Shown here in pieces: positions 44,267 to 55,516 of a stretch of DNA of 64,000 bases (its first letter is position 1; each line of letters opens with the position of its first letter). Source of the stretch: Perkinsus olseni (taxonomy: Eukaryota; Perkinsozoa; Perkinsida; Perkinsidae). Location: assembly GCA_013115135.1 (NCBI GenBank), contig JABANP010000097.1, positions 78,360 to 142,359 on the forward strand. The letters run 5' to 3'. The position numbers were made by a program, and so were the translations under genes. The notes beneath the pieces are model-generated. The model did not search any database and was not told where the DNA came from. It worked only from the letters and a program-made list of their open reading frames with translations.

Positions 44267-47169
44267 TGTTCAAAATCAACCCACGCCGCTGCCATCTAAG
44301 GACGACCTTCTCGAGGTTTACGACCCCCCTCGTTTCATCACCAGAACGGATCCAGACTTGCAGGTAGGCGCCCCCGGAAAGAGGCGGATGTCGAGCAGAT
44401 CTCAGACCGTCATAGCCACCCGGCCACGACCGCCAAGCGCCATCGAGGAATGGGTGCCACCAGGGCTCCTAGCCGAGACACAGGCTGCTGCAGGGAGGGT
44501 GCGTCTCCTGGTGGTGGTTGACGAGAGTGGTTAAACTATCATCATCCTGCTTAGAGTGAAGTCGACTTCCCGCCGCCGAGCTGGTCGTCCAATCAGAGGC
44601 TTGTGACTCATCACGTCTCCAACGACCTTGTAACGGCTCTGATGCTGTGGATCAGCTCTGGGGTAGTCGCGTTGTATGCAACCCTTCATTGAAGGGGCTT
44701 ACAGGTACGTGGCGGACTGGAAAGTCTGCGCCTCCAAGAGCTACAGGCAATCACCTGCATTCTATCCCTTTGCGAGGTGAATGCTACCGGCTGTTGGTCA
44801 CATGGTCCTCTGTTGGGAATCAGATTTTCATCCACGGCACAGAACCTCCTCAAGTTCGGTCAGATGGCGTCAAACACCCACGTAAACTAGCTTTCATCAA
44901 CTCCGCGAGACCAGAGCGCTCGGAAAATGAGGTGACTTCGATGAATTTTCTTCTCTGTATTGGGATGGTTGCTCTCCTCAGTTGCGTTGCACGCTGACTC
45001 GGTTGATGCCTGAGCTACCTCAGCTCACTCTCAGTACTCTGAATATCGATACCGTCCATCGTGACGTCCTCCTGGGGCACTTCCGTGTCGTTTGTCTTAT
45101 CGGCACATGACTTGTTTCTGATGATGTTTCCGAACCCCTGCCCTCCTTCGTGTTCACCGATAAAGATCCGCTATCGACAGTCGCTTACCAAGGAACATCA
45201 AGCGTGATCAGCCGCGGTGGCTCCATCAATTGCCCTCGGCTGCTACTTGAATGTGGAAGCTTACGAAAAATCAATGATTCCCGAGTATCCACTGGGTTAC
45301 CATGGGGCAATATATCATCGGGAGACAGTGCCTCTCCCGCGGCCTGGGCTGCGGAGTTGCAGCCCGCTACCTCAGAGGGCTGCCCATCCCTGAGACATCA
45401 CCGAGTTGTTGCACTCGCTATGGGAACGAAAGCATGAGTATTCTCGGCGGCGCCTCCCACGCTATCGATGCGGATAAAACTATACTCGAACCGATTGATT
45501 TGAGTGGCTGATTCAAGGCTCGGGCTAGTGAGCTCCCATGGGCTAAGATGCGGAGCCGCTATACCAGAAGGCAGTAGACTGTCCTTGTATAACCCACCGA
45601 ATTCATCGCGGTTCTCACTAAGAAATCTCCTTACTTCTTCCTTTTTTGGGAAGTTCGCCGCGCTCGGCCATAGCCAGCCTGTCAGGAGGTATGCGATGAA
45701 TGGTGGCACACGACGATCCTCTGGCCTGATGCACCCTATCCAGCGCAACGGCCGGTAGTGCTGCATTGAGTCTCAATGCTTGAGAGGCTGGAGCTTACGG
45801 GCAACAAGGACATGCTCAGTTCTCGCTGAGGCGGGGTGTGGCTTTCTTCACTTCGGTCATCGTAGCACCATCCAATCAGCCAGCCTCAGTCCTCAGTAAA
45901 GATGGCGATCATGCTACTTGCTGATCCCTTTGCGAAAGTACCACTGTAGGGGTGCTTTTCTCGATTCGGACGAAGCAAAGAACTTCGACCAGAAATTCGA
46001 AGGATTCGCTTGTCCAGAGAGTTGTGAGCACCAGACTTCAACGCGCCCGTAGTCATTAGAGAACCGCTGTAGCCCCATACGGAAGTGCGGCTCAGGCTAC
46101 GAAGTCTTAGATCACCGGAGAACCGGCTGGATTCGCCGTGAGAGTCCAATGAGCGATATTTTTCCAACCCTGAGCTTGCTTAGTGGACCATGACGATGAT
46201 CGCCGCTACCACTGTGCGCATGGCACAGTCGGCGTCACGGGAAACAAGTATGAAGCCCGAGTACTGAGCATTCATTCTTTCCTGTCAGCCAGGGAAGGAC
46301 CGTACACCGCGTTACTCTAAAGCGACGACTTGGTTTGGTGTGGTATCTTTCTGCTCCTTTTCCGCCGCATGGGGCCTAGACCACTCTCGAATAGAACTAG
46401 CTGTATGCGGATGCACGATTAGTGATTAGAGTGTGATGGGCAATGCCTTCGCGTGCTCAGTGCTAGCTTAGCGCGAGGGTAGCTCAGCGGTCGGGAGAGA
46501 TCTACTGGAACGATGCTCCTACCGGGCACTCATAGCGGAATCAGCAGTTCTCTACTGATAATGATTAAGCGCATAGGAGCTGACGAGTTCAACCCTAGCC
46601 ACATTGGAACCCGTCTCTCAAGACGTCTGTACGCGCGTGCCGCAGCTAACCGTACGCAAATCTTAGCGAATATATCGTTCGCGTACGACCAGTCAGCCAG
46701 TGGGGGCTTTCTCACCGGGCTATCAGAAGTGAAACGGTGCCTTTTCTACCTTTCGTGGAAACCCTCACTAGCAACGCTATGCTTCGTTACGGGGGGGGAT
46801 TTGGCGTCGCCGCGTTGGCTGCTTCGTCACGTCACGAGATTCGCAAGTCGTGACGCCTCGGCCGGACCCCAGCGTTTATGATCTACACCAGTTTTCCAAG
46901 CCCTATGGGAAGCTGGTCGAGCCAGCTTAGCAACCGAGTGATGCATAGTAGGTGCCGGCGTGGTTGCATTGCACGGAGACCGTGAGTTGAGGGTATCCGG
47001 CCTCTCCCGTGTTACATTACATGTTCACAAGCCTGGAATATGGGGACCAGCAACTGGCTCTCGATTGGCGTTTGTGTATGACAATATTTAGGAATTGTAG
47101 GCTGCGATCGGCGGTGGTCTTGTAGGTTGAATCGAGCTGTCTCCTTCAGGAGTCGGTTTCCAATTACAG
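44267..47169. other. Long region without a supported gene
   Basis: About 2.9 kb. Open frames at 45398-45766 (minus) and 46513-46881 (plus) have no family resemblance or clear splice context. Inverted repeats occur: CCCTTCA-T-TGAAGGG (44682-44696) and GGGCTGC/GCAGCCC with a 6-base loop (45346-45365). A tRNA-like 5' half is noted separately. Confidence 0.45.
46471..46500 (+). other. tRNA-like 5' fragment (A-box)
   Basis: GCGAGGGTAGCTCAGCGG carries the TAGCTCAGCGG A-box of a tRNA D-arm. No proper T-arm follows within tRNA length, only a loose GAGTTCAACCC about 100 bases on, so this is a fragment, not a gene. Confidence 0.4.
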
Positions 47170-48663
47170 ATGACAACCCACATACCGCTCGCGGCGGATC
47201 GCTCTAGACCCTCTTCCGGCTCCCAAAGGGAACGTGGTGATACTCGCCCCCGAGGCTGCCCCTTATCTACCATCGTGTTGGATCGATCCTTCCTCCGTAA
47301 CTCCGAGAGCCACGAAGATGCATTCCTCTCCTCGGTGCCGGTCACCTCTGTCGATTTTTTCTTAAGTCATTCATGGTCTGCTGACGGCCTTTGGAAACAG
47401 GCGGCCCTCTTTTTCTGCTGTAGTTCGACGTCAGCTTACACGATATCGTTAATCTCATCTCTCGTGGGAGCCTCTTTCTTACATTCTCCCAGCTCTGCTT
47501 TCACAACCAACAAAGCAATCGTCTTAGTCTTTGGCTTTGTATCATTTCTGGTTGCCCTATTCATTATCCCGTTATTCAAACATCGCAACACCATGGTATT
47601 TCTTGATAAATGCTGTATACCACAGAAGGACCCCATAGCTAGGTCCTATGGTATATCGAAGCTGGCCGACTACCTGCGTGCATCAGACAAGCTGCTCATA
47701 CTCTGGTCGCCTGATTATCTCAACCGCCTGTGGTGCGTCTACGAGTTGGCCGTCTTCCTGCAGACACATGATGAAGATGATGTGATTCTGGTCAATCTGG
47801 ATCACCTCCAGCTCTGCGTATCGTTAATGCTCCTGCAGTTCTTGAGTATCCTTATTTTGGGCGTTACAGAATTTTTCGGCTACGGCGAACAGCTGCATAT
47901 TGGATTTGCCTTGAGCTTAGCTTCCAGCTTCCTGATAGGCCGTGGCGCCTTTGTTTGCGGTGAAGAGTGGCAGAAGTTCTGTTCCAGAGTGAAGCGTTTC
48001 AACATACACAAAGCTAAGTGTTCATCATTGGCCGACTACTCCTACCTCAAGCAGCTTGTAACTGATATGTATGGTTCGGAGGCAGAGTTTGCAGCAGTCG
48101 TCAAAAGACTGTGGTTAGGCGAAGGCGAAGGAAAACACCTCCCAGAGTGGCTGTTTGCTGGTGCGTCGCTGCGAATCATTACTGCGCCTTACATACCTGT
48201 CATTGTTTGTTTCGCCGTGCAATATATCATCTGCGGGTTTAGAGGGGGCATTGAGCCTTCTGTGCCGATCTATCCTCCAGGCGTACCTTATGAGCCCTTA
48301 CCGGGTAAAATACATACAATGCTGTGGACTTCACGTCTATCGATTATACCGGTCTTGATGTTGTGCTTCCGCGCTCCATTGATGCTACTCGTAGGGCATA
48401 AACTGGCGACTACTGGTTGGATCTCAGAGAAAGTGGACAAATGGTGCCGTGGTATCGCTTTCGCCACGTGTTTCGGTGTGTATAATTGTTTAACACAGAT
48501 GATTTGCGGCTTGAGGATCTTTAATCATCCACTTTACTGGCCTGCGATAAGCGGGTTGACGAATGAAGCATCTCTATTCGTTTGCGGAATCGTCGTTGTA
48601 ACTACGGTATCTTTAATTTTACGACGATCATATGCATATGAGCTCCTGAGAGATTCATCGTAG
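47170..48663 (+). CDS. TIR-like domain multi-pass membrane protein
   Basis: A single open frame of 497 codons. A TIR-like core is visible: VDFFLSHSWSADG (about residues 61-73), MVFLDKCCIPQKD (142-154), LADYLRASDKLLILWSPDYL (165-184) and LWCVYELAVF (187-196). This pattern is common in large protist families. Unusually, about 70 residues with a clear membrane helix (about 116-136) lie between the first strand and the DKCCIPQ strand. At least four more membrane helices follow the domain. Function is unknown; TIR folds signal or cleave NAD, and the usual catalytic glutamate could be that of LWCVYE. A truncated paralogue lies 3 kb downstream. Confidence 0.7.
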   Translation: MTTHIPLAADRSRPSSGSQRERGDTRPRGCPLSTIVLDRSFLRNSESHEDAFLSSVPVTSVDFFLSHSWSADGLWKQAALFFCCSSTSAYTISLISSLVGASFLHSPSSAFTTNKAIVLVFGFVSFLVALFIIPLFKHRNTMVFLDKCCIPQKDPIARSYGISKLADYLRASDKLLILWSPDYLNRLWCVYELAVFLQTHDEDDVILVNLDHLQLCVSLMLLQFLSILILGVTEFFGYGEQLHIGFALSLASSFLIGRGAFVCGEEWQKFCSRVKRFNIHKAKCSSLADYSYLKQLVTDMYGSEAEFAAVVKRLWLGEGEGKHLPEWLFAGASLRIITAPYIPVIVCFAVQYIICGFRGGIEPSVPIYPPGVPYEPLPGKIHTMLWTSRLSIIPVLMLCFRAPLMLLVGHKLATTGWISEKVDKWCRGIAFATCFGVYNCLTQMICGLRIFNHPLYWPAISGLTNEASLFVCGIVVVTTVSLILRRSYAYELLRDSS

Positions 48664-50261
48664 TCATCCTCCAAACAGCAAGTTCATATTAGACTCTCGT
48701 ACTGATTTCATCCCGAGGATGTCGAGTTCTTGGGAAAGGTATCTTTCGGCTTAACTCAACGGATGCTAGCACCCTGTTTGGCATAGTGCCCTCACAACCT
48801 TCGGAACTTTCAAAGCAGCGACTGGCCGAGTAGTTCCCTGTCGGCCTCGGCATTTGATTGCAATGCCAATCCCCCAGCCTCTCGCGACGGATATGCGGTG
48901 ATACGTGTCTCCAAGGATGCCTGTTCGGCTACCGCATACTAGTGTTGCGCAGGGTGTCCCCACGTGTGGTGAATTTACAGCTCTCGCCAATTGCAGCCGC
49001 TGATGCAAAGCGCCATTTTTGACACCCTGGTTCCTTGTAATATTGGTCGTAACCTCTTCAAATTGTGTCTTGAAAATATTCACCGTCAAGGGATTACAAG
49101 ACCTTCAAGTTCTTTACGAAGGTTTGAATCACCCTTTATACTAGTGCAAACGGCACCTGTGAGTTTCCTCCAATTTGTGAGTGTTTACATGAACTCTGAG
49201 TGTCCACAGCGGATGATCCCTAAGTTTTCGGAGCGTTTCCTTGAGCGAACGTAGAGGAATTCGGTCTGTGTCGTGAAGTTCAGAAGATAGAGGGGCTCTG
49301 TAAGGGGTGATCACTCGGAACCCAGGCTTTGACTGAGAAAATCTTCCGAAAAAGTGTTCCGTGCCCGTTCAACACAGCAGTGGTGAGAGGCAGCACGAAG
49401 CCTTTGCTATGCGTGCGGACGACAAAATAGTGCAACTATCGGGGACAAAACTAAGGTTCAATTCTCATCGCACAACATCTTCATACACCACGAAAAGAAA
49501 TGCCACGAAAAGGGACGCAGGTTGTCTACTTGAAACAAAAACAAACTTTGGTCATTGAGAAAATGTTCCGACAAGATGGACGTCAAAAAGGAGATCAAGG
49601 TATGGTATGAGTCGTCCATATGTTGCACGGTACGAATGGACGGGAGCGTACAGAGGCACCGTTACGCTCCGAAGTCTGAATAGCACAGGTGCTCGCGTCG
49701 TTCACTTCGCCACAAGCGGAAGGGGGAGAGTAAAGAACGTGCTGCCCGTGGCTGTAACAAGACACTGAGCCCCATCGCGAAGAGCACATTCGCCGCAGAT
49801 GAGATTACGGCGCTAGCCCAGGATGACATACGTCACCGTGCAGGGGACAAGTATTTCGTGACACCTGCAAGCTATACGATAAACGGGCCAGTTAGTTCTC
49901 AGCAACTTGCGGGAGACCGCTTCCTTAGAAGGCATCGAGGCGCCGAGGATGTGCTATAGGCTGGTCAATGAGGTAGAGAGCAACTGAGTGTTGCTGTCTC
50001 GCTATGTGTGTCATTCTGCTGTCATTCGATTCTAAGCGGGTGTGTGCCGCTGTGCGGGCGACGGAATTGAGCGATTGGCGAGGAAGGAAGCTTCGAATGC
50101 GCGCTAAGAGATGGAAGACCAAGCCTTCTGGCAGGTCAGTGCTGTAGAGGCTGGAGTTGCCTATGAATCCATGTAGCCAGGGGTGGCTCTGATTCTTTTA
50201 GTTGTACGTCACGCTAGAGTATAAGGAGTAGCTTCTTCTAGACCTCAGTACCCTAGTACCA
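48664..50261. other. Spacer between the two TIR-like copies
   Basis: No supported gene in 1.6 kb. A B-box-like GGTTCAATTCT lies at 49455-49465. Short open frames only. Confidence 0.45.
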
Positions 50262-50804
50262 ATGCCCACACCCCTCCCCCTCATGACGGATCACACTGGG
50301 CCATCTTTGGGCTCCCAGAGGGTTTGTGGAGATACGCGTCTCCGAGGCTGCCGCTTATCTACCATCATGTGGGATCGATCCTTCCTCCGTAACTCCGAGA
50401 GCCACGAAGATGCATTCCTCTCCTCGGTGCCGGTCACCTCTGTCGATTTTTTCTTAAGCCATTCATGGTCTGCTGACGGCTTTTGGAAGCAAATGGCTCT
50501 TCTCATCTGCTGTAGTTCTACCTCTACCGAAAAGATCACGTTATTGGCGTCCCTCATGGGAGCTTACGCCTTCTACCCTCCTGTTCGAGGACTAAAGCTA
50601 TTCGAACTGAGTGTATTAGCCTTTGGCTTTGTATCATTTCTGGTTGCCCTATTCATTATCCCGTTATTCAAACATCGCAGCACCATGGTATTTCTTGATA
50701 AATGCTGTATACCACAGAAGGACCCCATTGCCAAGTCCTATGGTATATCGAAGCTGGCCGACTACCATGACAGCCATGACACTAGCCATGACATCATCAC
50801 ATGA
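50262..50804 (+). pseudogene. Truncated TIR-like paralogue
   Basis: Residues from about DRSFLRNSESHEDAFLSS through SYGISKLADY match the gene at 47170 nearly base for base, apart from a diverged block in the membrane insert (SSTSTEKITLLASLMG versus SSTSAYTISLISSLVG). Similarity stops at about 50764, in the middle of the TIR domain, at a short CATGACA-type repeat; the frame ends 13 codons later. The LWCVYE half and all later membrane helices are missing, so it is probably non-functional. Confidence 0.75.
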
Positions 50805-50874
50805 ACTGTGTTTCAGCATGCGCGTTCTTCTCGTGTTCATTGGGGATTGAAGTGCAAAAAAGTGCTGGGAACAA

Positions 50875-51149
50875 CGAAATCGAACATCCCATTTGCGAAG
50901 TTGAATGTTCCAGTGCCGCGAAATTGAAGGTTCCAAGGACCGCTCACGAATATTGAATGTTCGAATGCGAAATTGAAGTTTCCTATTGCGAAGTTGAAAG
51001 TTCCATCGTGTCGAAATTGAACTTACGAAAAGCCAACGTGCGGATTCGGAAGTCCCAACGCGAAATTGAATGTTCCACGTGCGGAATAGATATTCCCGTT
51101 TCAGATTCGTACATCCAACTTCGCCCGCCTCGGCGAACTTGATGGTTCC
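50875..51149 (+). repeat. Degenerate ~21-bp minisatellite, GCGAAATTGAATGTTCC type
   Basis: About ten diverged units of GCGAARTTGAANGTTCC start near 50875, 50895, 50918, 50947, 50967, 50988, 51010, 51040, 51060, 51081, with one more at 51133. Spacing is mostly 20-23 bp, sometimes 29-30. It lies just after the break of the TIR-like paralogue. Units are too diverged for a CRISPR and there are no unique spacers of constant length. Confidence 0.65.
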
Positions 51150-51894
51150 ACTGTCGAACTAGTTGTTGAAAAGGTGTAGACATTCTTGTTGCTGAAAAAG
51201 CCGACTTCTGCGACACAAGTTGTGCCGCAGTCGCATATTCAGCATCGATCAGTTTGATGATCAAACTTGTTCCTGGCAGTGTTATCTTTGCGTTTTCAAA
51301 CGTTTTGGACGGGAGAGTGTCGCTGAGTTGCTGGTCGTACCGCTGAACCCACATCAGGAGTGCGATTAAACTGCAGATTATCGTGGTTGCAGTGAATCGA
51401 TATGATTCTGCGTGATCATGCGCTTCGTTCACCACCCCGCCGTGACCAGACGAGACAGCACAGTTGGAGACCGCTGGGCAAGCCATCTTGTGGACGACCC
51501 GGGGGGCAGCTCATAACAGTTGATAACTTCCCGTATCGTGGGGCTTGCCAGCCCCCTGAAGTTGGCTCATATCTTGCTAGGCCGCCGAAGGGCCATCGTA
51601 AGTACTGGCCGGCTATCGCCCCAGCCGATCGTTGGCTTTCCATAAACCGGATGGATTCCGTTATACCACTCCTTCCACGAAACATGGTGTAAGATTGACG
51701 GACGCCGGCTACTCACAAACAGTACACAACTGATATGAGGATCGAGTTAGGCTCGATCGAAAACGGCTTGTCGGCTCGCGGATATTCAAGACCCGACTCA
51801 GGTCGTCCGAGATCACCGAAAAATACCTGGTTATTCTAAATGAGTTTATATAAAGAACTGAAGACTAGAAATTGGAGTGTTGGGCATGAAGCCA
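51150..51894. other. Intergenic, no gene seen
   Basis: Sequence between the minisatellite and the 3' end of the cathepsin gene. I see no supported exon. Confidence 0.4.
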
Positions 51895-53483
51895 CTACAC
51901 CCGAGGAGTGCTTCCAAGTATAAGATAATCTATACCGCACTGGCCGAGGGCTATCTTGAACAGGCCATGGTCACCCCAGTCCTCATTCCAGGAGTTCACC
52001 ACTAGCCAGTACTCCTCGCCGTTCTCTTCGCCCCAACCGATTATCTTAACTGCATGAAGGCCAACTATGGAGCCTTTGGTATGCTTATAGACACCGGATT
52101 TGTAAGACATAAAGTCTTCATAAACAATGTACGCGGCTGAGACCTGATTCAGCAAGCAAAGGTTGCACAAGTGTTCTGAAGCTGCTTGGGCGAGGAATCC
52201 TCTACCGGTCCATTGGTCATTATCTCCTTCTTTACGCTGCTGGTCTTGAGGAACCAGTGAGGATACCGTTCCTCGACGTAATGGCGGTCTCTGAGAGGTC
52301 GGGATTACTCGAGATCGCCTACAAGTGCTCACTTATCGAAGGTCGTCGAATACTTGCTGTTCCTGCAGGAAGTGCTGCAGTATGGACTTTGATAGCCAGC
52401 CTGAGAACCCACCCATAGCGAATCAGCTTCGGCCTCCTCAGCTTGCCTTTGGACAGATGGGAGCTTTGGATCCTCCCTTCTTGCTAACGCATCCGGGAAA
52501 CTCATACGGCCAGCAGCCGTCTGATTTGATCATCTTAGCCGGAGGGGCGAAGTCTCCACCTTACAGTCCGAACGGTGGGGTCATTTCGAACGGGCCAACT
52601 CACCAGTCACAATTCCGTGAGTATGGAGCCAATGCCAAGCGCTTACAGGGAAGCCGCCGGAACAGCCGAAGGAACTGATACAGAATCGTGCAGGAGGGGA
52701 TCAGCCGCATGGCTTACAGGCAGCCATGGAAGATGCTGCAACATGAGGCCATGTGCCCAGGAGACAGCAGTTTGGTGAACTTCCCTCCTGTTTTGATGCA
52801 CAAGCGATCATTATAGGCTTCGGTAGTGGCGAAGGCCCAACAGCTGCCGCAGTCTGATTGATCCCTGAGGGGACAAACAACTTCACTATGAGCAAGGCAA
52901 CAACGATCGGCCTCACCTGACGTGACCAATAACTCCTGCACAGTCCTTAAATCTATCCCGGGCGTCGAAGCTGGCGGGTAGATTGCGTAGCTCCTCTGGT
53001 GGATAGACCTTCTCCTTGAGGTTCTCCGTCCGGTTCAAGAACGACCCGCATAAGCGCTTTATATCGCGTAAGGCCATGGCTACAAGGAATGAAATTGAGG
53101 CTTAGCCTCTTCCCCTTCGCGACCTACTCCTGAATCTTCCCTGCTCAGCTGAAGCTGTCCATGTCGTTTGCATGGAATTTATCTCATCAACAAAGCTCTT
53201 CATGATAGCGGGTCTGGTCTCATCGTACAGCTTTGCTGCTGCTGCTTCCGTCGAGATGGACTTGAGCTGTGACCTCAAGTCCTCTTCGAAACGATCGAAG
53301 TGTTGTGCCTCCTCCTCGGGAGTGTAAACCAGTCCTGATGACGCACGACGGATGGGACGAAGGCCGATCCTCGGAGGGGCTCCTGCCTTTCTGAGCCTTC
53401 AAATCATCGAAGATTCTTCTGAGTTCCCTCACGCCAAAGGCCGAGGTCCCGAAGAGGAACCACAGAAGGGCACGGACCGCCAT
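51895..53483 (-). CDS. Cathepsin B-like cysteine protease (C1A papain family)
   Basis: Minus strand from ATG 53483 to a stop at 51895, several introns. Signal peptide MAVRALLWFLFGTSAFG. The propeptide ends with INSMQTTWTASAEQ (53.15 kb), the cathepsin B type. Mature start LPASFDARDRF, active-site cysteine DQSDCGSCWAFA (52.83 kb), CWPYEFPGC as in the cathepsin B family (52.5 kb), catalytic histidine GLHAVKIIGWG and asparagine VVNSWNEDWGDHG (52.0 kb). The Cys, His and Asn residues are all present, so an active lysosomal or secreted protease is expected. The central exons carrying the occluding loop are only partly resolved; some joins may be imperfect. Confidence 0.85.
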
Positions 53484-54759
53484 ATTTGATCAATGTAATA
53501 CTGAGCTCATCAACGATACGATCCACGATCAGGCCCCGGCAGCAGCGTCCCCACACTTCTCGGACACCACCGCCGCTGAGGGCAAGGTTCACGGGCCTCT
53601 GATACCGTCCTTGAACAGACGATGGTCACAGCCGGGATGGCTACCCAACCGTTCCAAGGTGAATACCAATTGACCGAGCCTGATCATATGCAACAGCTGC
53701 ATGAAACAGGTGAGTGGAAAGGGAGATCATATTTATCGCAATCTCCAAAGCTTCAGACTTCAGCTTGCACGCGTCATGCAGAAAGTCACGTCACGAGCGA
53801 GGCAACGCTCCGCTGACTCTCCCATCGCCCACTCCCGCCTTCGCTTCACTTCTGGGACTCTCAGTACCCTTCGGGGTGATAGTGTTGGTAATGGTGGCTA
53901 TACGACATGTCGCACTCGTCCTCTGTTCGGAGCCTTGTACTCGCGTGCAGGATGGGTGACAAGAGTTACACCATGTCCCCTTTTCTGGGGGGTCCAGCGT
54001 CCCTCCTTGACGGGCCTCAAGTAACCCTGCCGTTCGGAATCAGCACGGACGCTCAATCGAGCATTGCCCATTACGGGAAGAATTCCTGGGAATTCGTGGG
54101 AAGAATCCCACGGTACTTTCGGAGACCGGAAGGGAGGGCGGCGCCCTCAGGGCGCGACCGCGCGCCTTAAGCAACATCGAAAACCCAAGACGATTTGTGA
54201 ATACCCCATTCAAGACATACGTGTCGAGAGTCCCGGACAAGTTCACGATGACGGTACGGCAGATATCTTAGACTCACCACAACTCATGGAGGACTCGAAG
54301 AGTGATGCCAGAGAGGAGGTCGCCTGCAGGCGTGTGCAGACAGCAGCAGCATCCCGAGGTGTAGGCGGGTAGCAAGGCAGGGTTGATCATCGTACGAAGT
54401 CGCCACAGTATACCCGTGCGTGATAGTATCGGTTGTTGTTGTTTTGATGTACGGGAGTACCGTCGCCGCCACTCTCAACACAACTCTTATTCTGTTGAAG
54501 AACGTTATCATGTAAGAAAAGAGGAAATGATCCAGCAAATGAAGATTTATAATAATGCCTTCACGGAACAAGGTGATGCCCGAATGGGAATTGGTGAGAA
54601 TACTATCTCGGCTCAGGCCAATGACAAAGTCCCACTTCGCTTTGCAGTGGGGTCCAGATACACTTCAGTAACGTCACTTTTAGCATCGTCGTCCTCAGCA
54701 GCAGCCGAGCTGCGTGCAGAATTAGCAACCTAAAAGGGAGATCCACAACCACCCGGGCA
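53484..54759. other. Intergenic with inverted repeats
   Basis: No gene I can defend. Perfect inverted repeats lie close together: GAATTCC/GGAATTC (54080-54095), CGTGGGA/TCCCACG (54095-54112) and GCGCCC-TCA-GGGCGC (54141-54155). Confidence 0.45.
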
Positions 54760-55220
54760 TCACGACTCCGCCTGGCCACGTACCCTGGGGAGTGTGGGGC
54801 GCTTGCTGACCTCGACGGGCCCCAATGAGCCTCTTCTGGTGAATTTCCCGTAGGACTGTGGTATGACTTCCCTCTTGAAGTTCCCTGCACGATTTAGCTC
54901 ATACGAGTATCGCTTGCCGATCACTAGGTCGCCGAGGTCCACACTTCGACGTCGAGGAGGAGCCCATCGCGCAACCCCTCTCCGGGGAGAATCATAGCAC
55001 TCCTGAGATGAACCCTATGGCAGGAGCAGCAGCAGGGCATCGAGGTAACCTGTATGGGTATCTCGGTGGTGGTGCTGGCAGCTTTGAAACAGGGACAGAT
55101 GGAAGCCCACAATACTCGCCAGCCGGCTCTACGCGACAGCAATAATACGACAAGCGTAGCCGCGATGGCCAAGCCGAAAACTGACGCCAGCACTACTATG
55201 AACGCCGAAGAGCCATTCAT
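54760..55220 (-). CDS. Small single-pass membrane protein
   Basis: Minus-strand exons 55220-55050 and 55002-54760 join in frame to 137 residues. MNGSSAFIVVLASVFG starts one long membrane helix (about residues 5-30), followed by a basic, cysteine-containing segment (WASICPCFKA) and a hydrophilic, arginine-rich tail (LVIGKRYSYELNRAG). The tail is probably cytosolic. No family recognised. Confidence 0.5.
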
Positions 55221-55516
55221 GAGATTATAAAGTTGCCTGTAGTTGCCAGCGCTAGTCGAAGGATATGCACCCTGGTTCGATCCCTAGTGAGTCCATTTCT
55301 TCACTGGAACACAACAGGTGGAGAACGAGGTGATCGACAGCATTATGGTGGCATGCATTACACCGACAACTTCATCTTGCTCAGCTCTGACCAGTACCTG
55401 AAGCGAGTTATGAAATTCCCCCATCACCATACCACTCCTCCCCTTCTTCGTGTAGCAGCGAAAGTAGTGACATTGGAGCCAGTCCAGCAGTGAACTATTT
55501 CCATTATCATCCCGAG

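Noticed and set aside
46513..46881. 122-codon plus-strand gene
   Set aside because: No signal, domain, splice or paralogue support; base composition and context look like non-coding DNA.
50875..51149. CRISPR array
   Set aside because: Units are degenerate, there are no constant-length unique spacers, and the host is eukaryotic.
52325..52678. Plus-strand protein of 117 codons
   Set aside because: It is antisense to the central part of the cathepsin B gene, whose minus-strand motif CWPYEFPGC is recognisable there.
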